33,123 bases of DNA from Pseudomonas cannabina (GCF_900100365.1 NZ_FNKU01000008.1:1-33123); one strand, 5' to 3'; positions 15,290-23,165 are shown, counted from the stretch's first letter. Numbers and translations: made by a program. The notes: a model not told the origin generated them from the sequence alone.

Positions 15290-16499
15290 CGTGGCCTCTG
15301 CACCGCCTGCTTACAAACCTCGACCGCTCAAAAACCTCTTCACGGCCAACGGCTGCTGGGCAGATTTGCTGGAGGCCGGCGGTCTGCGCCAAATCGAAGT
15401 GGAGTCGATCAGCAAAATGCTCGCCTGCGGCACCTCGATACTGGGCGTCAAACACTACACCTGCGGCAACGACAGCTGCCCGCACGTCAAATACCTGTGC
15501 AACACCTGCCATTGCCGGGCCTGTCCTTCCTGCGGCAAAAAGGCCACCGACCAGTGGATCGCCGTGCAAAACAACCGTCTGCCCGACTGCCCCTGGCAGC
15601 ATCTGGTGTTCACGCTGCCCGACACGCTGTGGTCCCTGTTCTTCTACAACCGCTGGCTGCTTGATGCGCTGTTTCGTCTGGCGGCCGATAACCTGATCTA
15701 CACCGCCAAGCGGCGCGGTTTGCGCGTCGGGATTTTCGGGGCGCTGCACACCTATGGACGGCGGCTCAACTGGCATCCCCACGTCCACCTGTCGGTGACC
15801 GCGGGCGGCCTGGATGAGCAGGGCGTCTGGAAAAATCTGTCGTTCCACAAAGAGGCCCTGCGGCGGCGCTGGATGTGGCTGGTGCGCGATTACCTGCTGG
15901 GACAGCCGCTTTCGCAACTGACGATGCCGCCGCCGCTGGCCCACATCCACTGTGAAAGCGACTGGCACCGTCTGATACTGACCGCTGGCGGCCAGCACTG
16001 GCACATCCACTTGTCGAAGAAGACGGAAAACGGCCGAAAGACCGTCAATTACCTGGGCCGCTACCTGAAAAAACCGCCGATCTCGGGCAGTCGTCTGGCG
16101 CATTACACCAACGGGGCCACGTTGAGCTTCACCTACCTGGATCACCGCACACAGACCTATCAGCAGGAAACGCTGAGCCAGGCCGACATGCTGCGCCGGG
16201 TGGTGCAGCACATCCCGGAAAAGCATTTCCGGATGATCCGGTATTTTGGTTTTCTGGCCAATCGGGTGTGTGGGAAATACCTGCCGAAGGTGTATGAAGC
16301 ATTGAAGATGGCGACGCCAGGACCGACACCGAAGCTGTATTTTGTGCAGATGGCCAAAGCCTTTCTAAACGTCGATCCGTTCCGTTGCGTGCTGTGTGGC
16401 GCGCGGATGGTATACACGGCGGCAATCAGCGGGCTGACGGTACAGGGACTGGTCCTCAACGCTCAGGCGATCGCGCAGATGAGGTACGTGAAGCCCTGA
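15270..16499 (+). CDS. IS91-family Y2 transposase (tandem copy 2)
   Basis: A 409-residue transposase with the zinc-finger block (CGNDSCPHVKYLCNTCHC and CPSCGKK), the HUH motif in LNWHPHVHLSV, and the double tyrosine in NYLGRYLKK. It is intact. It differs from copy 3 only at scattered positions, among them CESDW versus CENDW and TNGAT versus TSGAT. It starts inside the end of the small upstream ORF. Confidence 0.92.
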   Translation: MRSRPADVASAPPAYKPRPLKNLFTANGCWADLLEAGGLRQIEVESISKMLACGTSILGVKHYTCGNDSCPHVKYLCNTCHCRACPSCGKKATDQWIAVQNNRLPDCPWQHLVFTLPDTLWSLFFYNRWLLDALFRLAADNLIYTAKRRGLRVGIFGALHTYGRRLNWHPHVHLSVTAGGLDEQGVWKNLSFHKEALRRRWMWLVRDYLLGQPLSQLTMPPPLAHIHCESDWHRLILTAGGQHWHIHLSKKTENGRKTVNYLGRYLKKPPISGSRLAHYTNGATLSFTYLDHRTQTYQQETLSQADMLRRVVQHIPEKHFRMIRYFGFLANRVCGKYLPKVYEALKMATPGPTPKLYFVQMAKAFLNVDPFRCVLCGARMVYTAAISGLTVQGLVLNAQAIAQMRYVKP

Positions 16500-16772
16500 C
16501 AGGGGGAAGGTGCGTCCGCACCTAGGCTTCGCGGTGAAATAACCTGCATTAACGCTGATTTATAGGGATTTTCACTGCATAAGTAACGCATCAGCGTCTT
16601 CCTACACATCGCTATGAAGGCATGACGCCTCCTTCCAAGCGTCAGCTTGATGCATAGGCATTTTGAAATTCCTATGCATGAACTGGGCAGCCTGCGGCTG
16701 CAAATTGTGGGATTTTGAAATCGGTTATCATAGCCGAAATCGAGTCGATCCCTCCTCAGCACAGGCTTACAC

Positions 16773-17054
16773 ATGGCGTCAGAGACCAAAAAACGTAAAC
16801 GGGCGAGCCGGGCAAAAGCCAAGGCAAAGCAGACCCGTCTCCAACGCGCCGGGCATACCACCTTCGTTCCCGATACCGACTTTTTCTTCGATATCGATCC
16901 TTTGGGTGATGTCGATCTTTGTAGTTGCTGCCAGACAACGTATCTGAACGACATGTTTCCCGACGCTTCTTGCGTAAGCGTTTCGATGAGAGAAGGGCCA
17001 GGCGGATTCGCCATCACCGCCGTCATTCACCACGATGAGGAGCCGCCCTGCTGA
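16773..17054 (+). CDS. Small accessory ORF of the IS91-family element (copy 3)
   Basis: 93 residues, identical to the copy at 15008-15289 except for one Val-to-Ala change near the C-terminus (GGFVITAV to GGFAITAV). It overlaps the following transposase start by 20 bp, as in copy 2. Basic arm plus CSCC motif; function unknown. Confidence 0.65.
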   Translation: MASETKKRKRASRAKAKAKQTRLQRAGHTTFVPDTDFFFDIDPLGDVDLCSCCQTTYLNDMFPDASCVSVSMREGPGGFAITAVIHHDEEPPC

Positions 17055-18264
17055 CGTGGCCTCTGCACCGCCTGCTTACAAACCTCGACCGCTCAAAAAC
17101 CTCTTCACGGCCAACGGCTGCTGGGCAGATTTGCTGGAGGCCGGCGGTCTGCGCCAAATCGAAGTGGAGTCGATCAGCAAAATGCTCGCCTGCGGCACCT
17201 CGATACTGGGCGTCAAACACTACACCTGCGGCAACGACAGCTGCCCGCACGTCAAATACCTGTGCAACACCTGCCATTGCCGGGCCTGTCCTTCCTGCGG
17301 CAAAAAGGCCACCGACCAGTGGATCGCCGTGCAAAACAACCGTCTGCCCGACTGCCCCTGGCAGCATCTGGTGTTCACGCTGCCCGACACGCTGTGGTCC
17401 CTGTTCTTCTACAACCGCTGGCTGCTTGATGCGCTGTTTCGTCTGGCGGCCGATAACCTGATCTACACCGCCAAGCGGCGCGGTTTGCGCGTCGGGATTT
17501 TCGGGGCGCTGCACACCTATGGACGGCGGCTCAACTGGCATCCCCACGTCCACCTGTCGGTGACCGCGGGCGGCCTGGATGAGCAGGGCGTCTGGAAAAA
17601 TCTGTCGTTCCACAAAGAGGCCCTGCGGCGGCGCTGGATGTGGCTGGTGCGCGATTACCTGCTGGGACAGCCGCTTTCGCAACTGACGATGCCGCCGCCG
17701 CTGGCCCACATCCACTGTGAAAACGACTGGCACCGTCTGATACTGACCGCTGGCGGCCAGCACTGGCACATCCACTTGTCGAAGAAGACGGAAAACGGGC
17801 GAAAGACCGTCAATTACCTGGGCCGCTACCTGAAAAAACCGCCCATCTCGGGCAGTCGTCTGGCGCATTACACCTCCGGAGCCACGTTGAGCTTTACCTA
17901 CCTGGATCACCGCACGCAGACCTATCAGCAGGAAACGCTGAGCCAGGCCGACATGCTGCGCCGGGTGGTGCAGCACATCCCGGAAAAGCATTTCCGGATG
18001 ATCCGGTATTTTGGTTTTCTGGCCAATCGGGTGTGTGGGAAATACCTGCCGAAGGTGTATGAAGCATTGAAGATGGCGACGCCAGGACCGACACCGAAGC
18101 TGTATTTTGTGCAGATGGCCAAAGCCTTTCTAAACGTCGATCCGTTCCGTTGCGTGCTGTGTGGCGCGCGGATGGTATACACGGCGGCAATCAGCGGGCT
18201 GACGGTACAGGGACTGGTCCTCAACGCTCAGGCGATCGCGCAGATGAGGTACGTGAAGCCCTGA
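17035..18264 (+). CDS. IS91-family Y2 transposase (tandem copy 3)
   Basis: A 409-residue intact transposase with zinc-finger, HUH (WHPHVHL) and Y2 (YLGRY) motifs. Differences from copy 2 cluster at about 17700-17920. Several of them (PPISG coded with ccc, TSGAT) agree with IS801-like copy 1 rather than copy 2, hinting at gene conversion. Confidence 0.92.
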   Translation: MRSRPADVASAPPAYKPRPLKNLFTANGCWADLLEAGGLRQIEVESISKMLACGTSILGVKHYTCGNDSCPHVKYLCNTCHCRACPSCGKKATDQWIAVQNNRLPDCPWQHLVFTLPDTLWSLFFYNRWLLDALFRLAADNLIYTAKRRGLRVGIFGALHTYGRRLNWHPHVHLSVTAGGLDEQGVWKNLSFHKEALRRRWMWLVRDYLLGQPLSQLTMPPPLAHIHCENDWHRLILTAGGQHWHIHLSKKTENGRKTVNYLGRYLKKPPISGSRLAHYTSGATLSFTYLDHRTQTYQQETLSQADMLRRVVQHIPEKHFRMIRYFGFLANRVCGKYLPKVYEALKMATPGPTPKLYFVQMAKAFLNVDPFRCVLCGARMVYTAAISGLTVQGLVLNAQAIAQMRYVKP

Positions 18265-19128
18265 CAGGGGGAAGGTGCGTCCGCACCTAGGCTTCGCGGT
18301 GAAATAACCTGCATTAACGCTGATTTATAGGGATTTTCACTGCATAAGTAACGCATCAGCGTCTTCCTACACATCGCTATGAAGGCATGACGCCTCCTTC
18401 CAAGCGTCAGCTTGATGCATAGGCATTTTGAAATTCCTATGCATGAACGTTTTGCGCAGCATCCAGGGATCCGCCATGGCCAAGTCCTTGGCCGACAGGA
18501 TCTGCATGCCCTCCAGGTGCGCTTTCATTTTTCGACCGATGCCCCAGACCTCTCCGACAGAGGTATTGCGCAGCACCCAATCACGTTTTGCAGGGTCGCA
18601 GATGTCCACGACCCCGCCGGTGTGCGCTTGCAGCCGTTTGGCTGTGTGATTGGCCAGCTTGGCCAGCGTTTTGGTGGGTGCGATCCCCACACCCACCGGG
18701 ATACCGGTGCAGCGGTAGACTTTTGATCGAATCGATCTTCCCAGCTCGGTCAAATTGCCAGGCATGCCGGAGAGGTCTGCGAACGCCTCATCGATGCTGT
18801 AAACCTCAACGGCAGGGACCATGGATTCTATGATGGCCATCACGTGCTGGCTTAAGTCGCCATTTATGTGGAATGGAAAATTATTCTCCCAGTCTTCCGT
18901 TCCTTGACGAGATTACTACGTCCACACTACCGGAACGCGTCTTGAAGCAGGCACCCTCCGCCGATACCTGAGCCGCTCCGTGCACAGCCTGATAGGTGTC
19001 GTGACAAATGCGGTGGGTGTGACTCAGATTGATCAATCGCTACATGATAAGAGAACCTACCTTTTTACGCTGATCGCAGCTTTGCCATTGAGGCGCTGTC
19101 GACTATTTAAATATTTGGAAAGCATAAT

Positions 19129-19157
19129 GGAACTCGATGGACACTGATGACCACTCA
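19129..19157 (+). promoter_or_regulatory. Hrp box (HrpL-dependent promoter)
   Basis: GGAACT (19129-19134), 16 bases, then CCACTCA (19151-19157). This fits the HrpL consensus GGAAC(C/T)-N15-16-CCACNNA fully. It points at the gene at 19291-19704, 133 bp downstream, with no other gene between. Confidence 0.82.
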
Positions 19158-19290
19158 TGCGCGGCACATGTAAAAGTAAAAGCGAATAGATAAGTCGGTG
19201 GTGGTGATCTGTCGGTTAAAAGCATGGCAAGCAACTCGCTCACCCACTGTAAAAATAAAATCAACTTAGATCCACGATGGAGAAAGTAAA

Positions 19291-19704
19291 ATGAAAGCTC
19301 GCTCAAAGAAATCAGTAGGCATTGTTGCTTTGGCACTTTTAATGGGCAAGGTGTATGCCGCTCCTACTCCTGCCGCGTGCCCGGATGTCAGCGTCATCAA
19401 ACAACATCAGGAAGGGCAAGGTTTTGTGTATACGGCACCAGCCCCAAACAACCAACAATGGAGAGGCGAAAACCCGCGAGGCGATGCAAAGGACATAAAT
19501 AGTATTGCTTTCAAAACTGCAAATATACGTAACCGAAGCGCGATCACAGGTAATGCATTTGTGGCGTGCGACTATGAGGGTAATAGCAGCGCAGGAATCA
19601 GGATGAGTCTTGAAACGCTCAAGGTAGCAACACCTGTGGGGAAAGCTTGGAACGGACTCAGTTGCAGTGAAAGCAACCCATCCCTCTGCACGTTTGAGTA
19701 TTGA
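19291..19704 (+). CDS. Small exported protein behind a Hrp box (DUF3757-like)
   Basis: A 137-residue protein with a Sec signal peptide: KARSKKS basic region, GIVALALLMG core, and likely cleavage after VYA (residue 23). The mature part of about 114 residues has four cysteines (AACPDV, VACDYEG, LSCSE, SLCTF), suggesting two disulfides in the periplasm or outside the cell. The CPDVSVIK start and ACDYEG motif recall DUF3757-type small secreted proteins, a tentative match. GGAGAAAG lies just upstream of the ATG. The perfect Hrp box makes it a likely member of the HrpL regulon, though a Sec signal argues against its being a type III substrate. It lies inside rulB on the opposite strand. Confidence 0.75.
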   Translation: MKARSKKSVGIVALALLMGKVYAAPTPAACPDVSVIKQHQEGQGFVYTAPAPNNQQWRGENPRGDAKDINSIAFKTANIRNRSAITGNAFVACDYEGNSSAGIRMSLETLKVATPVGKAWNGLSCSESNPSLCTFEY

Positions 19705-20158
19705 TGTTTTTATAATATACATTTTACAAATAGCTATTCAGCTTAATGCAGGTAGCTTTTAGTAAAACTACAAAAACAGATCACAGCGCCCACGACTATC
19801 GGCTTTTTCCCCTCGATTTGACTGGGCGTTCTGCAGGGCCTGAACGTAAGACGTCCCCAGCCCCACTGGTCAACGTCGTCAGAATCAGCGTAGCCCAGAA
19901 GCATTCCACCTAACTTACTAAAGCCCAAAATTGCTGCTGAACGACTGGATTCCATACCGACGCAAAACATCCTTGATCTGGAAATAGGGCGCGCCCATTT
20001 TCACGTAGGGTTTTGCATCGTAGCTGCGGGCAATAACGCAACCATCGTTGTTGCTGAGCACAACTATAGGAACCTTGGCCAAGTCTGGTCGAAACACGCG
20101 CTCACAGCTGGCGTAGAACGAGTTGCAATCGACCAGACCAAACACCGGCGTTGGCTTG

Positions 20159-20584
20159 TTACTCAAAGCTTGTGACGCCATGTCGCACAACGCCCCATAT
20201 CGACAGCTCTTCACCTTCCAGGATATGCCGAGGCGGATAGGCAGGGTTGGCTGACTTCAGCACCACATGGTCACCCTGTAGGATGAGAATTTTGCACAGC
20301 GGCTCGTTGTTCACGGCAGCAATGACAATGCTCCCGCTGGACGGTTTTCTGGAGCGATCCACGACAACCAGGCTGTCATGAAAAATCTTGGCACCCTCCA
20401 TGCTGTCGCCATCGATCTTGGCCACGTAAATGTGAGGGGCGCGCAAATCCATCAGCCGGTCGAATGAGAAGTCCTGCTCGATGTGGTCCGCAGCCGGATT
20501 AGGAAAACCGGCAGGGATTTTGAAAGTGTAGAAGGGTATGACCTTTCCGGATTCGCACAACCGGCCGAGTATTTTGACGTTCAT
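20159..20584 (-). CDS. rulA: RulA (UmuD-type SOS mutagenesis protein)
   Basis: A 141-residue UmuD homologue. The self-cleavage bond is Ala25-Gly26 in KIPAGFPNP, with Ser61 in DGDSMEG and Lys98 in NEPLCKIL as the catalytic pair. It is intact and starts at the ATG at 20584, 25 bp downstream of a LexA box. It is cleaved on RecA filaments and then joins RulB in UV tolerance, a trait of P. syringae plasmids living on leaves. As rulB is destroyed here, RulA could act only with another UmuC-type partner. Confidence 0.95.
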   Translation of the reverse strand: MNVKILGRLCESGKVIPFYTFKIPAGFPNPAADHIEQDFSFDRLMDLRAPHIYVAKIDGDSMEGAKIFHDSLVVVDRSRKPSSGSIVIAAVNNEPLCKILILQGDHVVLKSANPAYPPRHILEGEELSIWGVVRHGVTSFE

Positions 20585-20608
20585 GAGGCGAACCTGGCAG
20601 GAACAGAG

Positions 20609-20634
20609 TTAACTGTATGCACGTACAGTTAACG
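20609..20634. promoter_or_regulatory. LexA (SOS) box of rulAB
   Basis: CTG-N10-CAG at 20613-20628 inside a larger perfect dyad: GTTAACTGTA (20609-20618) and TACAGTTAAC (20625-20634). It is placed 25 bp upstream of rulA, matching known LexA control of rulAB. Confidence 0.92.
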
Positions 20635-20681
20635 GCGTGCCGCCATCACCCGTCAACTCAAGCCGACCAACTGCGCAAAAC

Positions 20682-20947
20682 GCATGCCTTCATTGAAGGC
20701 AAAGAGCGATTGACCATGCACATAATTATTTGAACAGCCTGCGCGCACACGCGCCCGGTTGAGGACTGGGGCGGCTTGCCGTTCCAGGCCGATTTATCCG
20801 GGTCTTAGCGCCCGTAGGGTGGCCGCAGGCCAGGGCAGGGCAGCTTCATCGCCCTGGGCCGCTTAGACAGGCTGTTTCACTGACGTATAGGCGCAGACAT
20901 ACGCGCCGTGCCGAAGGCACGACTTGCGCGTGCATTACTGCTTTATG
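20682..20947. repeat. 266-bp non-coding direct repeat, copy B
   Basis: Gap-free match to 6031-6296 (about 91 % identical by eye). It sits between the rulA promoter and repA, beginning about 266 bp downstream of the repA stop. That is where IncFII-type replicons keep their origin, so it may be origin DNA. There is no ORF of quality. Confidence 0.8.
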
Positions 20948-21212
20948 AGGTGGGTTCCCACCGCGTAAATCCCTGTTTTTCCTGAAAGGGATAACTGAAG
21001 GGGGGATAAAATTTCATTTATTTCAAACACTCCAGTGCGCCACCTCCGGCGTGGCCAAAAAGAGCCGTTGGCACAGCTAAAAAACGGCACAACCAGCACC
21101 GGCGTGCGGTCCTTGCAATGCCTGGCCATAGGGTCACCCACCGCCCTTAAAACGCAGGCGTGACAATGCCTCCGCGTGAGCGGATGCAGTTTTCGGACAA
21201 AGTGGGGGCCTG
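20948..21212. other. Non-coding region downstream of repA, candidate CIS/oriR
   Basis: No gene is seen. Contents: GGTGGG-TT-CCCACC dyad (20948-20961), an AT-rich patch (about 21004-21027) and GC-rich flanks. In IncFII-like replicons the origin lies downstream of repA, so this stretch plus copy B is the best place for it. I found no perfect DnaA box (TTATNCACA); TTATCCGGG in the repeat is the nearest. Confidence 0.35.
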
Positions 21213-22031
21213 TTAGGCTTTTTTGCTCCTCGACGCCAGGAGCCTATCCAGCGCACTGGACACGGTGTTGCTCACTGGCGGCGATGTGCTGGTGTCCGCG
21301 ACATCTTGCGTATCCGGTACGCCCGCCTCCCGATTTTCCTTGGCCTGCCAGCGCTGACGCGACGTTTCACGGCGCTGGAGTTCCAGAGAGTGCTTTTCCA
21401 TGTCCGCCAAGCGCTGTTGCCCTATGTCGCGCAACTGAGCATCGCGACGCTTCTTGGCCGACTTCTGCACGCGTTCATGAACATAGGCCAGGCCAAGGTC
21501 TTTCCAGAAAAGCTTGGTGAAGCGGATCAGGACGCGGGTGCGCACTAGGTGCAGACCGTTATCGTCCTTCTCGTCCAGGCGAATGCGCTCGATACGACGG
21601 TACACATACCCCGCATCATCCAGGGTTTTCATCAAGCGACACAGCGCCGGTGCAGAGATACCCGCATCCTCGGCAATGCCACACTGAGTGTTAAGCACAT
21701 AGCGGCCATTGTCGGGGTCGATGTAGCCCAGCACGCTGGTGGCCAGGTCCAGGCGAACCAGCAGCTGCTCGGCCACGCGCTCGATGGCCAGAAACTTCTC
21801 CCGCCGGGTACGCCTGTCGCCATGAACGCCATCCAGGCGGCGCAGGTATTGGCCCCGGTAGCGGTCCATGTTGCTCAGACGCTCATAGGCCGAGCGGATC
21901 AGGGGATTTTTAAGCTGTTGTTCAGAGAGGTGACGGGGAGCCGCGTAACGGGCAGGCATTACCCGACCGGGGCGACGTAAAGCGGAGTGAGGGTCAGAAG
22001 GGGGGAGCCTGACAGCCTTGAGGTGCCTCAT
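21213..22031 (-). CDS. repA: Plasmid replication initiator, IncFII RepA-like
   Basis: A 272-residue basic protein. The body (GDRRTRREKFLAIERVAEQL, then NTQCGIAEDAGISAPALCRL and LDDAGYVYRRIERI) follows the pattern of IncFII-type RepA initiators: a RRxxF/AI helix, a winged-helix region with AGIS...RLMKTLDDAGY, then a long basic coiled helix (KSAKKRRDAQLRDIGQQRL). The assignment is further supported by control elements upstream: an ATGA-coupled leader peptide and a counter-transcribed RNA with its own promoter and terminator. It differs from the ColE2-like RepA of the pPT23A family; it may resemble the RepJ-type initiator described from P. savastanoi. A later in-frame ATG (MPARYAAP, 21961) exists, but coupling favours 22031. 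Confidence 0.78.
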   Translation of the reverse strand: MRHLKAVRLPPSDPHSALRRPGRVMPARYAAPRHLSEQQLKNPLIRSAYERLSNMDRYRGQYLRRLDGVHGDRRTRREKFLAIERVAEQLLVRLDLATSVLGYIDPDNGRYVLNTQCGIAEDAGISAPALCRLMKTLDDAGYVYRRIERIRLDEKDDNGLHLVRTRVLIRFTKLFWKDLGLAYVHERVQKSAKKRRDAQLRDIGQQRLADMEKHSLELQRRETSRQRWQAKENREAGVPDTQDVADTSTSPPVSNTVSSALDRLLASRSKKA

Positions 22032-22150
22032 GCTTCACCGCCTTGGCCATGAAGGCCATGCGCTACGGTAAAACGTGTCAGGTTTTGATGATGCTGGGGG
22101 TACAGGTCTGCCTTTAGAAGGGGCACAGCCTGCGGAAGAATCTTTTCCAT
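22028..22150 (-). CDS. 40-residue leader peptide translationally coupled to repA
   Basis: ATG at 22150-22148 with a GGTGGA ribosome-binding site; the product starts MEKILPQAVPLLKADLYPQ and ends GQGGEA. Its TGA stop (22030-22028) overlaps the repA ATG in an ATGA. IncFII tap and IncI/B RepY-type leaders behave this way: translating the leader opens the repA start, and antisense RNA binding blocks leader translation. Too short for standard gene finders. Confidence 0.72.
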   Translation of the reverse strand: MEKILPQAVPLLKADLYPQHHQNLTRFTVAHGLHGQGGEA

Positions 22151-22195
22151 AAGTCCACCGTTCAGCGGTGAACTGAAGGCTTCACTTTTGACGGC

Positions 22196-22224
22196 TTGCA
22201 CAAAACCGCAGTGAACGCCATAAT
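22196..22224 (+). promoter_or_regulatory. Sigma70 promoter for the antisense RNA
   Basis: TTGCAC (22196-22201), 17-bp spacer, CATAAT (22219-22224): near-consensus and ideally spaced. It points into the repA leader on the opposite strand, with a strong terminator about 90 bp downstream. Confidence 0.75.
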
Positions 22225-22230
22225 CAGCTC

Positions 22231-22317
22231 ACGTTATGTGTGTTGAACAGGTGATCCCTTCTTCAAAAGGCCTGTTCAGGATTTTCCAAAAAGCCCCGGC
22301 GCCAACCGGGGCTTTTT
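22231..22317 (+). ncRNA. Putative antisense RNA controlling repA (CopA/Inc-like, about 87 nt)
   Basis: Transcript predicted from the promoter at 22196-22224 to the terminator ending at 22317. It holds a main stem GAACAGG (about 22244-22250) / CCTGTTC (22271-22277) capped by an inner CCTT-CTTCAA-AAGG hairpin, then the terminator. It is fully complementary to the 5' leader of repA upstream of the leader peptide. Size and shape match copy-number antisense RNAs of IncFII/IncI-type plasmids. Expression has not been shown. Confidence 0.7.
22288..22317 (+). terminator. Strong rho-independent terminator of the antisense RNA
   Basis: AAAAAGCCCCGG (22288-22299) pairs with CCGGGGCTTTTT (22306-22317) around a 6-base loop. 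It is almost symmetrical, so it can form in the repA leader transcript as well. The region from here to 22429 shows no gene. Confidence 0.88.
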
Positions 22318-22429
22318 GGTTTCTGCGATTCGTGAATCTACATCGTCGCTTTCCTGCAAATAAAACTGTGCCGGATAGTAGCATGGGACCTCCGCTTTTC
22401 GCCCTACAAAATCCGCTGCTTTCAACGAG

Positions 22430-22657
22430 CTAGGACGCTTTCCTGGACACCACCGGCCTTTCATCGCTCGATTTGTTCAGCAGCCGTGGGTAAAGCCCGC
22501 GCCGGAACCGCTGAAAATCAGCCGCGTCAAGCCAGACGGCACTGGCCTCCCATCCGTCGCGAGACACACCGTCGAGCCGATCCTGGCTGATCAGCAGAGA
22601 CGCTTCGTCATTGCGGCCATTGTCGTTGCGGATGAATTCACAAAGGTGGTTTGTCAT
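22430..22657 (-). CDS. Hypothetical 75-residue protein
   Basis: Starts MTNHLCEFIRNDNGRNDEAS with GAGGAAA 7-8 bases upstream of the ATG at 22657. The protein is soluble with a central WEASAVWLDAADFQRFRRGLYPRL segment; no domain is recognised. It lies between the GntR gene and the repA control region on the same strand. The good ribosome-binding site and ordered composition favour a real gene. Confidence 0.6.
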   Translation of the reverse strand: MTNHLCEFIRNDNGRNDEASLLISQDRLDGVSRDGWEASAVWLDAADFQRFRRGLYPRLLNKSSDERPVVSRKAS

Positions 22658-22715
22658 GGTTGTCTTTCCTCAGTTAGCGTTTCAGTGCCAATAACTGGAT
22701 GCAGAACTGCCAGAC

Positions 22716-23165
22716 CTACAGCGCCTCACTGGAGCATCCGCTCGGGGTTGGACGCAGTCGGCCCAGGACGCGCAGGATTTCGTTTTCAAAGGCGACTTTT
22801 GCTTCGAGGTCGCCCAGCTGCGTATGCCGTTCTGCCACGCACCTCAGCAAGCCAGGCAGGTGACCGTGCAGGGGCAACTCCTGGCCGTTCGTGACCCGAT
22901 AGCCTTTGTGATACGCCGTCGCGATGTAGCCCTGCGTCTCCAGCGAACGCAGGGCTTCACGCACCGGCATCCGGCTGACCTGGAAGGCATCGGCAATGGC
23001 TTGCTGCGTAAGCCGTTCACCCGGTTCAAGTCGTCCGTCCATGATGGCTGCGCGCAGCGCTTCTTCAATGGTCTCGCGGGGCAGCGCTATCGGCTGTGCC
23101 AGACCGTGGGCCAGGTGCTCAAGCACCTGCTGAGCGTGCAGTTTTTGCGTTCTGTGGTTAATCAT
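22716..23165 (-). CDS. GntR-family regulator with short C-terminal domain
   Basis: The N-terminal winged helix is standard GntR/FadR type: ETIEEALRAAIMDGRLEPGERL, then LTQQAIADAFQVSRMPVREAL and LETQGYIATAYHKGYRV (about residues 30-97). The C-terminal part is only about 50 residues, far shorter than a full FCD ligand domain (about 130), so this is either a dedicated small plasmid regulator or a truncated one. I chose the ATG at 23165, with GAGGTG upstream, over the GTG at 23174. It may control the neighbouring small genes or transfer functions; no ligand pocket is apparent. Confidence 0.82.
   Translation of the reverse strand: MINHRTQKLHAQQVLEHLAHGLAQPIALPRETIEEALRAAIMDGRLEPGERLTQQAIADAFQVSRMPVREALRSLETQGYIATAYHKGYRVTNGQELPLHGHLPGLLRCVAERHTQLGDLEAKVAFENEILRVLGRLRPTPSGCSSEAL

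Larger units (their letters stand above)
14915..16679 (+). mobile_element. IS91-family element, tandem copy 2 (1,765 bp)
   Basis: Begins GAACTGGGCAGCCTGCGG at 14915 and ends with the oriIS hairpin GCATAGG...CCTATGC and AT at 16679. The next four bases, GAAC, are both its target and the first bases of the following copy. It carries a small ORF and a transposase. It is related to but distinct from the 1,510-bp IS801-like copy 1. Confidence 0.85.
16680..18444 (+). mobile_element. IS91-family element, tandem copy 3 (1,765 bp)
   Basis: Same length and content as copy 2, directly abutting it, and followed by the target GAAC (18445-18448) inside rulB. Head-to-tail multimers are an expected by-product of rolling-circle transposition when termination at terIS fails. 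Confidence 0.85.
18862..19929. mobile_element. About 1,068-bp segment inserted in rulB (possible rulB integron-like element remnant)
   Basis: Between the rulB codons for SSN and GD the expected YALY codons are replaced by about 1,068 bp of unrelated DNA. It carries a Hrp box (19129-19157) and one small exported-protein gene. rulB is a known integration hotspot in P. syringae plasmids for xerC-bearing integron-like elements that carry effectors. No recombinase gene is left here, so membership of that class is inference. The 18862-19128 part holds nothing else I recognise. Confidence 0.6.
18445..20181 (-). pseudogene. rulB: rulB (UmuC-type DNA polymerase V subunit), cut twice
   Basis: The N-terminal piece (about 19930-20181) starts [20 protein letters not shown], with the catalytic Asp in [16 protein letters not shown], and breaks after FSSN. 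The middle piece (18445-18861) resumes at GDLSQHVMAIIE, with the catalytic EVYSIDEAF and the IGIGRK-type helix-hairpin-helix (VWGIGRKMKAHLEG). It breaks at LRKTF, where the IS91-family tandem is inserted beside GAAC. The C-terminus is not found on the far side of the tandem, so a deletion or rearrangement followed. The start overlaps the rulA end by 23 bp. Pol V-type lesion bypass from this copy is not expected. Confidence 0.9.

Noticed and set aside
15258..16226. 322-codon minus-strand ORF (and its twin at 17023-17991)
   Set aside because: Antisense shadow of the IS91-family transposases; repeats because the element is duplicated.
16550..16606. ACGCTGATTTA...ATCAGCGT as a fourth MITE
   Set aside because: Lacks the GGAG end on the left and the YTAR duplications; it is an internal part of the IS91-family element, present identically in both copies.
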